From Lytechinus variegatus (Eukaryota; Echinodermata; Echinoidea; Temnopleuroida; Toxopneustidae), in the NCBI RefSeq assembly GCF_018143015.1, contig NC_054741.1, positions 44,914,092-44,978,091 on the forward strand: a DNA stretch of 64,000 bases. Reading direction: 5' to 3'. The notes beneath the pieces were generated by a model. The model made no database searches. It was not told the DNA's origin and saw nothing but the letters and a program-made list of their open reading frames with translations. The number at the start of each line of letters is the position of its first letter. Position 1 is the first letter of the stretch. Below are positions 45,774-56,564 of this stretch, piece after piece. Position numbers and translations under genes: made by a program.

Positions 45774-46962
45774 CTAGGACATGGAGAGGTTTCTTGGCAC
45801 CATAGGGAAAAGGCGGATGGAAGATGGCTTCAGACTCATATGTAGCTTTTTGTACATAGTTTCATCTATGATACTTCGTGAGCACCCCGAGTCAACAATC
45901 ATTGAGCATTTCACATCATTAATCGCAATGTTCACGCGTGTGGGCGGCTTCGGGTAAGACATAGCGAATACATATTCGGCGTCATTTACCATGTCAACTG
46001 GTTCATGCGGTGGGGTTAGCCAGGTGTTATCTCCATTTGGGTCCTCAAGAACTGATTGCACAGGGCATCCGCCCCTGCACACCGATCCGAAGTGGTTCAT
46101 CCGGTGGCACACATTGCATTGTTTTCCTTTCGCAGGGCATTGTCCACGGTGTGGATAAGAATAACCACAGTGACCGCACTTCTGTGTACGTTTTTGGGAA
46201 GTGTTTTTCTCTTGGGGTGATTTCAGCAGTGGTTGTGAAGATGGTGGCTTGTTACCAGTGGAAGCGGCACTGGTATTGACTCTAGCGCTAGTATTAGCGG
46301 ATTTACGGGTACGATTCCTTGGTCTGTTGTGCTTTGTGGAAACACGGTTAACGTTTTATGATGATGATGAAGTGTCCAATTCAACACCACGCGCGCGTTC
46401 TTGGGATAGTTCGATTGATGCTGAGAGATCCAAGAGGTCTTTCAAGGATATTTGCTTCTCGAGTGCACGCCTTCTCAGCTGTCCTGACTTACAGCCTGTG
46501 ATAATTTGAGTAACAAGTTCTCGCTCAACATCACCAAATTTCACACTTCTCAGCTTCCTTCCTTAGACGTGTACAGAACTGCGAGACATTTTCATCTTGT
46601 TGAACCATCCTGCGGAAGAGGATTGTTTGGTAGACAACGTTCTTTTGGGGAACGAAATGGTTTGTTAAGACATCTCTCGCTTTATCATAGTCATTTTCAG
46701 TCCCTGTGTCACTTAGTGTATCAAATACATTTTGGAGCAACTCACATCCATAATGTAGTAGCAGAGGCCTTTTGCGCTTAGGTGTTGTGATGTTAAATCC
46801 AACCACAGCCCCTTCAAAACGCTTCAGATAAAGTTCCCATCGCTGGCTAAGCGAAGAGCTGTCCCCATGTGGGTCGAATGGGGGGATGACGGGCATAGAC
46901 ATAGTGTGGTGATCGCGACACAAAAACACTGAGTTCGGAGTGGAAGGTACCAAGAAAGTCAC
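45774..46962 (-). pseudogene. Gag and protease part of the young Ty3/gypsy element
   Basis: Gag starts MSMPVIPPFDPHGDSSSLSQ and includes RWELYLKRFEG and QFCTRLRKEAEKCE. It ends in zinc knuckles (CGHCGYSYPHRGQCP, then CNVCHRMNHFGSVC). An aspartic protease motif follows (MIVDSGCSRSIIDE). These parts form particles and cut the polyprotein in related active elements. Confidence 0.88.
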
Positions 46963-46988
46963 AAAATGTAGTTCACCTACGTCCCCAT

Positions 46989-47154
46989 TGTAATATAGTT
47001 CATGTTGTACCCGGACAGAGAGTCAGGATTACCGGTTTATTTGTTATTTATTCAACGAACTTGAACACAACATTCTGCTGACTGGCAGACATGCTAACTG
47101 GACAACCTTTGCCGTAGATGGTGGTATTAACTGTTAATATCTTACAACATTACA
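46989..47154 (-). repeat. LTR, right copy (166 bp)
   Basis: Same sequence as the left LTR apart from about three substitutions and a 9-bp gap. It is the upstream (5') LTR and would hold the promoter. Confidence 0.96.
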
Positions 47155-47208
47155 GTTATTATTTGCTTTAATTTGATTTTTTACTTATTTCTTTCAATAA
47201 CAAGTGGA

Positions 47209-50200
47209 ATGCCTCTGGCCGTCTCACCTGCATCACGCAGTTCAATATAGCAGTAGTGCTGACTTTGAAAACTCCTCTAACTCGCACAAGATGTTCAGTG
47301 ATACATGGTTACTATTATGTCCACTTTTTATGAACTAGACCAATAAACTTACAGAGATATGATGGTTATTCAACAAAAAACCCAACATGGCCAAAGTTCA
47401 TTGACCTTACATGACCTTTGACCTTGATCATGTGACCTGAAACTCGCACAGGATGTTCAGTGATACTTGATTACTCTTATGTCCAAGTTTCATGAATCAG
47501 ATCCATAAACTTTCAAAGTTATGATGGTAATTCAACAGATACACCCAATTCGGCCAAAGTTCATTGACCTTTGACCTTGGTCATGTGACCTGAAATGCGC
47601 ACAGGATGTTCTGTGATACTTGGTTACTCTAATGTCCAAGTTTCATGATTCAGATCCATAAACTTTCAAAGTTATGATGGTAATTCAACAGATACCCCCA
47701 ATTCGGCCAAAGTTCATTGACCCTAAATGACCTTTGACCTTAAATCATGAGACCTGAAACTTGCACAAAATGTTCAGTGATGCTTGATTACTATTATGTC
47801 CAAGTTTCATGAATCAGATCCATAAACTGTCAAAGTTATGATGGGAATTCAACAGATACCCCCAATTCTGACAAAGTTCATTGACCCTAGATGATCTTTG
47901 ACCTTGGTCATGTGACATAAAACTCTTGCAGGATGTTCAGTAATACTTGATTAACCTTATGTCTAAGTTTCATGAACTAGGTGTCAGATCTTGGGACTGA
48001 AATTCCCAGTCTGGTAATAGATTTGGTTCTGTTTGAAATGAAAGTAGTTACCACTTACAATAATCACACAATCATTCAATATCTATATGTAACATAAATT
48101 TAATTCAGAGCGACCAGCTCTATAAATGTACATATAGTTAAAGAAATTGAACAATCAGAATTAAATCATGAATCACATGCATATCAACATAACATCAAAC
48201 TGTATTTTAGCAGTTAGCATCAGCATGAATTAACCTATACTGAATATGTTGCAATATGTATCTAATGAGAGTGATTTATTTATATTTAATCAAGGCCTAA
48301 TTTGGCATCCAAACGTGACAATATTTTTGGTTATTAACTCCCCTTTTCCACCAATTAAGTTTCATCAAAAGAGGGTTTATACTTGGATGAATACCTACAC
48401 TGGACCGTAGTATATCTAATCTGGTTATAATTTATATAGTTCAGAATAAGGACCCCTTCGACATCGTCAATGACTATCGTTGGTCCGATGAATATAGTCG
48501 TCTAAGAGCGAGCTGCGGTGGCTTCGAGTTCGACGACGCGAAGTAAAGCGAGCGAACTCTCGACGAAAAGCCAATCCAGATTCGCGGACGAAATGATGAG
48601 GGCTGAGAGCCACAGTACGAAGATTGCTACGATGAATCACAAGTCACGAACTCTGAGTTCGAGGATGAAGTACGAGCCCAGCTCGTCCCTAAAGAGAGTA
48701 AATAAATAACCATCTCCTAATACAATAGACAAGGTCCAGTAATAACATTAACACTATAACTCTTCACAAGTCAGTTACGATATACTAGCTTGAATTCACT
48801 GAGCTACTTCCGGAAAGTAATGTAAAACAAAACTACGGTATCTTTTATCCCGAAATAGCAAAAGGAAATCTCTCTTCTCATAGAAGTATAACTTCTCAGT
48901 TCAATGAATATTTACATCAACTATATCATATACAACATCAATAAACTGATCATGGATATTACTCTTGTTCAGTTCACAAGCTATTTATCACATAACTATC
49001 AGCTTAAAATATATGGGAATCGTCATTGTCATTGAGCGTATAAACCAACAATTCTTCCATAATAAAATGTCTCATTTAGTAACATTTAATTACTTCATCT
49101 TTATATCATTACTTCATGTTTAGTTGGTTTCACAAAGTTTTCATTTATGAAATATAATTTACTATACAATACAACAAAGCATTTAATATTCTTTGCACTT
49201 TAGTGTTCAATACTCCAACATTAATCATATGCAAAATAATTACTGAATTTCTGTTTTCTTTGAAAACACTAAGTTTTGCTTTTAATTACAATAATTAATT
49301 ATACCAATAAAATAGTGAACTTACAGTTCTTTGGAACAGTCGTGCCTGGTGAGATGAGGGCAGATGTGGTGGCTTTACCTGGCCTGTGCTGCCTGGATCC
49401 AGCCTGCCAACGATGGGGATTAAGACTCAGCTGTGCCTGCACTACACAGCCTGCAACATAGACACCCAAAGTAATGGCCTACGAGAACCACACCCTCACA
49501 CTCCGAGTTAAGACCAAATGTGGAAGGGTCTTCCTCTCCCGAGAATCAAACGATTTCTGATTTGCTTTTACTCAAACACCACTCCATCTTGACTCTCACA
49601 AAGACAAAGTCATTAACATTCTCAATATTCCTCTGCTTTACTCTTCCACGCTGAACATATCCAATTAAAACTACTTAACTATCCAAGCTTTAATTTCACT
49701 TATTCAAAACTCCCATCTCAAACATTCTCAACAATCTTTTCCTCTCATACATAAAAACAAACATCTATAGAATTTTAGAGACCCATTGAACTTAACAAAA
49801 TATATCAAGTTAAATGACCCAATGCTCATGACCTAAGCTTGTCAAGAAGTCAAAGTAAAATTCTAATCCTTACACCCCAGCGGGTTTGATCACTTACTTA
49901 AAGATGCAGTTGATTGACTCTGGGACTATGACAAGAGTCAACCACCCAAATTCCTTTTATTATATACAAGCTGAATGGTTACTAGGGGTTAACACTAAAT
50001 AGACTTACAGTCGCATTGTGACACTAGGTCCATATACTTTCTAAGTTATGACGTCATTTCAAAAACTTAACCTCAGGTTAAGATTTTGATGTTGATTCCT
50101 CCAACATGGCCTAAGTTCATTGACCCTAAATGACCTTGGTCATGTGACATGAAACTCTAATAGGATGTTCAGTAATACTTGATTAACCTTATGGCCAAGT

Positions 50201-50336
50201 TTCATGAACTAGGTCCATATACTTTCTAAGTTATGATGTCATTTCAAAAACTTAACCTCAGGTTAAGATTTGATGTTGACGCCGCAGCCGTCGGAAAAGC
50301 GGCGCCTATAGTCTCACTCTGCTATGCAGGTGAGAC
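47209..50336 (-). repeat. Family A repeat on the - strand, split by a 2-kb insert
   Basis: Read on the - strand it starts GTCTCACCTGCATAGCAGAG (at 50336) and ends GATGCAGGTGAGACGGCCAG and CACTTGTT (at 47209). Monomers carry DR1 motifs near 47411, 47567 and 47730. The repeat is complete apart from the insert at 47982-50023. Confidence 0.88.
47982..50023 (-). mobile_element. Solo-LTR-like insert of 2,042 bp
   Basis: It is inserted precisely in family A, with CTAGG duplicated on both sides (47977-47981 and 50024-50028). The ends are TGTCAGATC and GTGACA, giving TG...CA. On the - strand a TATATAATAAAAGG box lies about 60 bp from the start. A 5-bp duplication, TG/CA ends and a promoter-like box suggest one long LTR left by recombination. 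A DNA transposon with TGTCA ends is the alternative. No protein part was recognised. Confidence 0.7.
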
Positions 50337-51289
50337 AAAAATGATAGAATATGATGACAGTTATTTTGGGGAAGAGTATCTGCAACAATATTCATTGTTT
50401 CACGGTTCAATGAACATTTATTGAAAACAAAAAATGCGATTTTCAAATATCATAGGCAAGTATTGTTTCATTTTGGTTACTGAAAATGATCTTTTCTTAA
50501 CTTTTTCGTTATGTTCATGACCAATTAACATGCTTTAATGATTCAAAAGTGTTTAATTAAACATTCACGCTTGAATGAATATATGGAATGTGATTAGCTC
50601 TTTTTTACGTTATTGGAAAAAATGCAACTTGTAACTATGGATATCTGTCACAAACCTTGCATAGTTCATTTGATTTGTTTTTTGTGGAAATCCCAATTTT
50701 AATGCATCAGTGAGCACACAATATTCGAAGATTATGCAAATGAGAAGTAAGTTGGCCCCACTCTGTGCCGTATCGAATGGTTATTTTGGTGTGCGCGCCT
50801 TTTGGATAGTGTTACTCTGAACCCATGTGCAAAGTTTCATGAAATAACTGCTGGCTGAAGTAACAAAAACTGTCCATGAAACAAACCCTCATTTCATATT
50901 TGTTAAAATTTTTACTTCCTCTCTCATAGACTTGTGTACATTATGGGTACATATGTTTAAGAATAAAGTAACCCCTTATTCAATATGATGAAACTTTTTC
51001 AAGGCTGCCTTTAGCAATGTCATTCGGCAGTAATGTTTAACAACCTATGGGCAGAATTCTGTGCAAAAATGAAATCGATTTGTTTATTTATGGATGAGTG
51101 AGCACGTATCAAAGTGGGAAAATTGGTATTTTCAATGTCACAGACTCATTTAAAAAGGTAATAAAGTGAATATTGGGGGCAAATTCAGTTTGAAATGTGA
51201 CTTTAATTGCTGTTGTTTTTATCATCCATCATTTCTATCACCCACACTTTCCGAACTTTAAACATTTTTTCATGGTTGAGCGAGCACAT
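50337..51289. other. Unannotated intergenic stretch
   Basis: AT-rich sequence between a family A repeat and a LINE tail. No feature recognised. Confidence 0.45.
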
Positions 51290-51430
51290 TCGAAAACTCA
51301 ATTCAATTCAATTCTTTTTATTTCATTTCCATTCAAAACATGATACAAGGTAATATAAAGTAATACAAATCAAGTACAATTTTACAGAAGGGCATTCTTA
51401 CTTCGTAAAACAAACACACAAAAAAAACAG
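51290..51430 (-). repeat. LINE 3' tail remnant
   Basis: On the - strand, TTGTATCATG, TGAAATAAAAAG and then repeats of GAATT. This is the usual 3' end of a CR1-type or related LINE with a short-repeat tail. The coding part is absent. Confidence 0.55.
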
Positions 51431-51974
51431 TATAATATAGAGCATAAATGGAAATGAGGCATGAATACTCTTTATACTGCATAATTTTTTTTATTCTTTT
51501 CCTAACAATTTCTCATGATAAGTTTAATTTATAGACAAATCAGTGGCAATTACCAGAATGGCAAAGTTAGAATAGTGGTTAGTCTTAATGAATTGGGGTC
51601 CAGGAGTGAGAGTGATTTCCTAGTCCTTTGTTCTGTCACATTGTCGTTAGTATGCACATTTTTCAATGAAAATCCATTATTTCTTATTATATTTTATGTC
51701 TGTAGGCATACATGTTTCATAGCCCAGACCTCAGTAATGACCCATTCTGAATTGTTTAGATTACCAGAATACAACCTATCCCTTTCAAAGTTCTTTCACT
51801 ACTATAAGTATTACATGTAGATGATTAGAACATTAATAAAGGGTGGGTAGGTGTGCCCTTTCGAAAAAATGTTTTAATCTTGTGTGAAACCTATGGACCT
51901 AAATATCTGTACTCCAATTAATCTTTTTTTTCTACAGATGTGTAGTTTAAGCAACATTCAATATGTATTGACAC
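51431..51974. other. Unannotated stretch
   Basis: No feature recognised. It would be 3' flank of the putative - strand gene. Confidence 0.4.
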
Positions 51975-51980
51975 ATTTAT
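51975..51980 (-). terminator. Poly(A) signal of the putative - strand gene
   Basis: AATAAA on the - strand, about 45 bp after the TAG stop of the putative last exon. Confidence 0.45.
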
Positions 51981-52024
51981 TCAAATTCATTCAATTTTTT
52001 AAATCTGTAATTGCAATGAAGTAA

Positions 52025-52096
52025 CTACTTGTTATGAACCTGGCCTCCATATTTCTTCTTGATCTGCCCTGGTGATACGCAAACAGCCTGTGAAAC
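52025..52096 (-). CDS. Putative last exon of an unidentified host gene
   Basis: On the - strand a polypyrimidine-poor but valid acceptor (TTACAATGCAG) precedes 23 codons and a TAG: VSQAVCVSPGQIKKKYGGQV, then HNK. The frame is in phase 0 with the exon-like piece at 52582-52683. A poly(A) signal follows closely. The segment is basic, hydrophilic and unique in the window, unlike the repeats around it. I do not recognise a family. It may be the C-terminal end of a small conserved protein, but it could also be a chance open frame with good splice signals. Confidence 0.5.
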   Translation of the reverse strand, partial: VSQAVCVSPGQIKKKYGGQVHNK

Positions 52097-52581
52097 CTGC
52101 ATTGTAAACAAAAAAAGAAAGGAACATAATGAGCTGCTGATATAAATTATTCTTACTCATCTAGTCCAGTTTATTTAGAAGTTTTAAACTTTTTATTAGC
52201 CCCTACTCTTCCGTGCAATATTATTTAGACAATGCACATGTAGTAATTTATGTTGCCAGATAAAAATCATTGATATCTATTATAGATCATTATTCAAATA
52301 ACTTTTATTATTAAGTGTGAAAACTCATTTAAATATATATCGAAAGATTACTCAATATATTGTCATTTTTTATTTCTGTCTTGAGAGTAACTGAGTTTTA
52401 AAGTGATTTTATGTATGACTAATATAGCTAAGAGACATGGACAATAAGTAGGCATTGATGATAATGGAAATACTGGTGAATCTGAATCCAAAAGAATATT
52501 ATCTCATAATGGAGCTTTACTTTATGGGATAACATGATTCAGAATAAAATAGTTTTTTATTTTTTATGAAAACAAGCATAC

Positions 52582-52683
52582 CTTGCAAGTTTTTAGTTCA
52601 GATATCCTGTTACTCATCAGATTGTATCTCTTGGTGATGTGCAAATGGTAGTTGACTTTGTACTTTTGACTAGCCTGGGACTG
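52582..52683 (-). CDS. Putative penultimate exon of the same unidentified gene
   Basis: On the - strand the acceptor TTCTTAG is followed by 34 codons, QSQASQKYKVNYHLHITKRY then NLMSNRISELKTCK, and a donor GTATGC. Length is an exact multiple of three and the phase matches the putative last exon 485 bp downstream. The wording (YHLHITKRYNLMSNRISEL) looks like a conserved amphipathic helix. The family is not recognised and upstream exons were not found; they would lie right of 52700, where a MITE at 53.3 kb occupies part of the space. Confidence 0.5.
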
Positions 52684-52699
52684 CTAAGAACTTGATCCC

Positions 52700-53312
52700 A
52701 TTGGATCTGCAATTCAATATACATACAATACTTTACAATTTCAAAAGTGGTAAACAAAATTCCTCTCTTAAAACAATATTTTCAGAATTTCCAGCTTTCA
52801 CAATTCCAAACTAGAAAAAAAGCTGGTGTTGACCAAAAATTAAATGGTTCGAGCATACGTGGCCTATACTATGGCGAGGTCTTTTGTCAATCTTCAATAT
52901 ATATACACCAAGCCAGCTTCAACAGATGTAGGATAATTGTTATTTGTGTGATAATATGGCTCTCGCTCATTCACCAGTGCGAGACAATCATTTAATTTTT
53001 TGCACTCGTCTATAAACATGTCTGATGTGAATCTATACGTTAAGTGAGTTCCTCTTTAAGTTTTTTTATTAAGAATTTTATTTTTAAAAAGGGTTAGCTT
53101 GCTCGCAGATTTAAATGACCCTTTGCCTTTCACCATAAATAAGTGAGGACAATAAAGATAAATCAATTGGATCAGCCACCCTCTCTCCGCTTAGCCTTGT
53201 ACTTGAAAAATTAAAAATAGGGCACTATAAATTTTCTCAACCTTTCCAAAAAATAATTAAGCAGTTTGAACCCTGACAAAGAAATTCCCCCCCCCAAAAA
53301 AAAAAGAAATCA
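52700..53312. other. Unannotated stretch
   Basis: Could be an intron of the putative - strand gene. No exon recognised. Confidence 0.4.
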
Positions 53313-53316
53313 TTAA

Positions 53317-53898
53317 AGGAGAATGAAACCATCGGAACAAGATAGCTTGTGTGAAAACAGAAAAATCAAAGAAACAGATCAACATAAGTTTGAGAAAAAT
53401 CGGACAAATAATGAGAAAGTTATGAGCATTTGAATATTGCGATCACTATTGCTATGGAGATAGCAAATTGGTAATGCGATAAAGATGTGTGATGTCACTG
53501 ATGAACAACTCTCCCCATTACTTAAGTATATATTTCACTGGAATTGCCTCTTTTATCACATCTATCCATAGATCATATGTTCTTTCTACATGAGGGCATG
53601 TAATACATATTTTTTAAGAATACATAATGGTAAAGAGTTTGTATCATCGTAAGAAAAAGCAAAAAGAGACATTTTGAGGGTATTTTATAGTCCACCAAAG
53701 GGAAAGTTGTTCATCAGTGACATCACACATCCTTGTCGATTGCCAATGGGAGGATCTCCATAGCATTAGTGATTGCAATATTCAAATTCTCATCACTTTC
53801 TCATTATTTGTCCGATTTTTCTCAAACTTTCTTTATTCTCATTCTTTGATTTTTCTGTTTCTACACAAGCCCATTTGTTCCAAAGGTTTCATTCCCCT
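53317..53898. mobile_element. TTAA-flanked MITE, copy 2
   Basis: Nearly the same length and sequence as the copy at 36315-36897, flanked by TTAA on both sides (53313-53316 and 53899-53902), with the same inverted ends of about 200 bp. Confidence 0.92.
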
Positions 53899-53902
53899 TT
53901 AA

Positions 53903-55129
53903 ACTTTGTTGTTAGGCTAATTATATTTTAGTCCAACGGCAACGGTCCAGCCAGGAACTAGAATAAAGATAACTTTAACAGATCTAGAATTTCATTTTTT
54001 TTTAAATCTATATCTAAGTTAGACCTATCCTAGGGCTTTACTATTAGTAAAAAAAAAAGAAAAACGTTAGCATCTGTCTCAACTCATTCCATGAATGACC
54101 GTCCATGGGCATGGCAAAATCTACTGATATCATTCCAAACATATTCAGTTCATTTAGATTTGATTTCATTTAATTTTAAATGCAGAATTATATTGGGCCC
54201 AGGCCCAACTTCAAACTTCAACTCAAGCTTGTTTGACAATTAATTCCCAACACCTAATGACCTAGCCTACATCGGCAATTTCGCAGCCGGCTGGCACCGG
54301 CGGTATCAAGTCCGCATCCCGCTCTGACTACCGTACGGTAACGGGTATATTAATCATTTGGCTTAATTTTGATGCAGCTTTGCCGTTACTGAACAAGTCC
54401 ACATCTACCCCTGATATTTTACAATAGAACTGACATACAGATTTAATAAGGACGGACATGAAGCATTTCAATTAACCAACTTAGTTCTACGAAAAACTGT
54501 ATTATTTTCGGAGAAAATATGTCAGTCAGATTTCAGACTTGGGATCAGGAAAAAGAAATGGAAATTGTGGTTCACGTTGTAAACTGCACATAAGACCATG
54601 ATTGTGACGCCGAACCCCAGCAAACCCATTACAATTTCAACTGAGATCAAAGTAAGAAATTGAACTTAACTTAACTTTTATTCCTATGTAATGTCATTAG
54701 ATTAATATTGATGTTTCCTCCAAGATTTTCTGCTCCAAAGAAGTTCTCAGAAATCATGATATCGAACATCAATTCTAAAAACAGATGATTAGTCTTGCTA
54801 TTGTATTTCAAAAAGTTGAATTTCGCAGACTCAAAAAGAACGACACTTCGCACAGATATATCGTAGGGAATTGTGGGACGGAAAAAAATGTTCAATGCAT
54901 GAGGACATGAATAAAACATTAGCGTTTTATCCAATCATACAAGTGCATTATGCGTATTTTGACGTCATTGTCATGAATTAAACATTGACCTTCCAAAATC
55001 ATTCTTCAAATTGGCCAAATGGCAGCCATGTTTGTTATGTACAAAACCTATGGAAAATCAAAAACGCGCGAAAAGAGTTCCCTCTCTAAGCTCCCTTCGG
55101 GAGCTTATACGTATACGTAAGATCGTATC
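53903..55129. other. Unannotated stretch with a CpG-rich patch
   Basis: A GC-rich patch with several CpGs lies at 54280-54350 (GCAGCCGGCTGGCACCGGCG). It could be promoter-like for the - strand, but nothing else supports this. A hydrophobic 35-codon open frame is listed separately. Confidence 0.4.
54522..54629 (-). CDS. Small open frame with one membrane segment (speculative)
   Basis: On the - strand MGLLGFGVTIMVLCAVYNVN begins a 35-residue peptide with one strongly hydrophobic segment at its start, like a signal anchor or small membrane protein. A possible acceptor (TTTGATCTCAG) lies 11 bp before the ATG. There is no recognised homologue and no proof of transcription. It could be a first coding exon of the putative gene at 52 kb or chance. 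Confidence 0.2.
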   Translation of the reverse strand: MGLLGFGVTIMVLCAVYNVNHNFHFFFLIPSLKSD

Positions 55130-55613
55130 TCTGTGAAGGTAATGGTAACTGATGCGTAACCAGCCAGTGAATTATGAAAGATGTTAACATGAGCAAACCC
55201 TGAAAATATGAGACCAAAATGGATGAAACCGAGGAGGTTATGGCAGTTTTACATTTTGAGATTTTTCAATAGAGGGCGCTATTTCGAAAGGTAATGGTTG
55301 CTGATGCCTAAAAAACTGATAAAAAGGGAAAACATGATACCATTAGCAAACCCTGAATTTATAAGACCAAAGTGAATGAAAACAAGGATACTATGGCCAT
55401 TTTACTATTTTGTACTTTTCAATAGAGGGCGCTTTTTATTAAGGTTCACTGATGCGTAAAAAACGTTTTAATTATGACGGATGATATCCTGATCAAACCC
55501 TGAACAAATGAGACCAAAATGATTAAAAACAAGGAAGAAATGGCCATTTTACTAATTTCGACTTTTCAGTAGAGGGTGCTATTTATAAAGGTCATGGTCA
55601 CTGATACGTAACC
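55130..55613 (+). repeat. Array of about 145-bp monomers with GAGGGCGCT motif, left part
   Basis: Three monomers carry GCAAACCCTGAA, ATGAGACCAAAATG and CAATAGAGGGCGCT. The array continues at 61199-61430, so it was one block before the foldback entered. A degenerate copy is at 6375-6665. Confidence 0.85.
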
Positions 55614-55628
55614 AACAAAGGTTACAGC

Positions 55629-55742
55629 CCGATAGACAGCGGGTCCGATAGACCGCGGGTCCGTTATACCGCGGGTCCGATAGACCGCGGGTCCGATAGA
55701 CCGCGGGCCCGATAGACCGCGGGTCCGATAGTCCGCGGTGTG
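55629..55742 (+). repeat. 16-bp tandem array, left foldback arm
   Basis: Seven units of GATAGACCGCGGGTCC with few changes. It is CpG-dense in AT-rich surroundings. Confidence 0.95.
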
Positions 55743-56257
55743 TGTAAAATTATGATCAGGACAATATAGTGAAATCCATGTCATCAGGAGGTCAAAAGGT
55801 CATTGATACGAGTCCATGGGGTTCTATAACGATGACCCACAGGACAATCGCCCCCTGACATATACTCAAAAAATATTATCTCCATATTTTTATCGTCGGG
55901 GACTGTTACCCCCCCCCCCCCCCGGAAATATGCCCTCTAGACGCCATGCGGAGCCTCTAAAATGCCATCGACTTGACGACATGGCTAGATACTTTATCTT
56001 GCCATGTCCACTAAATAAGCTTATTATGTCCGCATGGCGAGATATGTTATCCTGCCAAGTCACTCCACTTATAAAAAGTAATATGTCAACATGGCGAGAT
56101 ATTGTATCTTGTCAAGTCGACTTAAATAATTATGTTACATGTCAACATGGCGATATATCGGGATTCTTGCCGGGACTTGTACACTTCATATGTCGCCATC
56201 GACTTGGCAAGATAGAATACATCGCTATGTCGAAATAAGAAGCTTATTAATTACTTA

Positions 56258-56564
56258 GGCGGCGGAAGCGGGGGGGGGGTGCTTTCCCCCTAAATTTGAG
56301 ATGGGAGGACGGTCCCCCTAAATTTTTAGTTGAGATCCTTTTTTTGGTCGTCAATTTCTTTTCTACGTCCCCCTAATTTGAGGTAGACCACCCTAAAATA
56401 TTTTTGTCCCCCCTTAATTTTGGTTGATAACCATCTTTTTTTTCCTTGTCAAAATATTTTGGTGGTCCCTCCTAAAATTTTGGTTGATTTGCTTGTCAAT
56501 TTTTTACCTGTGTCCATCCCAAAATTTCAAGTGGATCCCCCTAAATGTTTTGCCTTCAGCCGCC
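56258..56564. mobile_element. Small insert in the foldback centre with GGCGGC ends
   Basis: The ends GGCGGCGGAAGC and GCCTTCAGCCGCC are inverted. Between them the phrase CCCCCTAAATTT recurs about six times with loose spacing. It is absent from the expected palindrome and so probably inserted. No clear target duplication. Confidence 0.6.

Larger units (their letters stand above)
41788..47154 (-). mobile_element. Ty3/gypsy LTR retrotransposon, young but broken
   Basis: It has two near-identical LTRs, a 5-bp target duplication GTTAT outside them (41783-41787 and 47155-47159), a polypurine tract and a full set of parts on the - strand: Gag, protease, reverse transcriptase, RNase H, integrase. 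The 5.37-kb length is normal for the family. The LTRs differ by about three substitutions and one 9-bp gap, about 2 percent, so the insertion is recent. The coding region is broken, with a few breaks. It differs from the 0.7-4.8 kb element in sequence and is a separate lineage. Confidence 0.96.
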
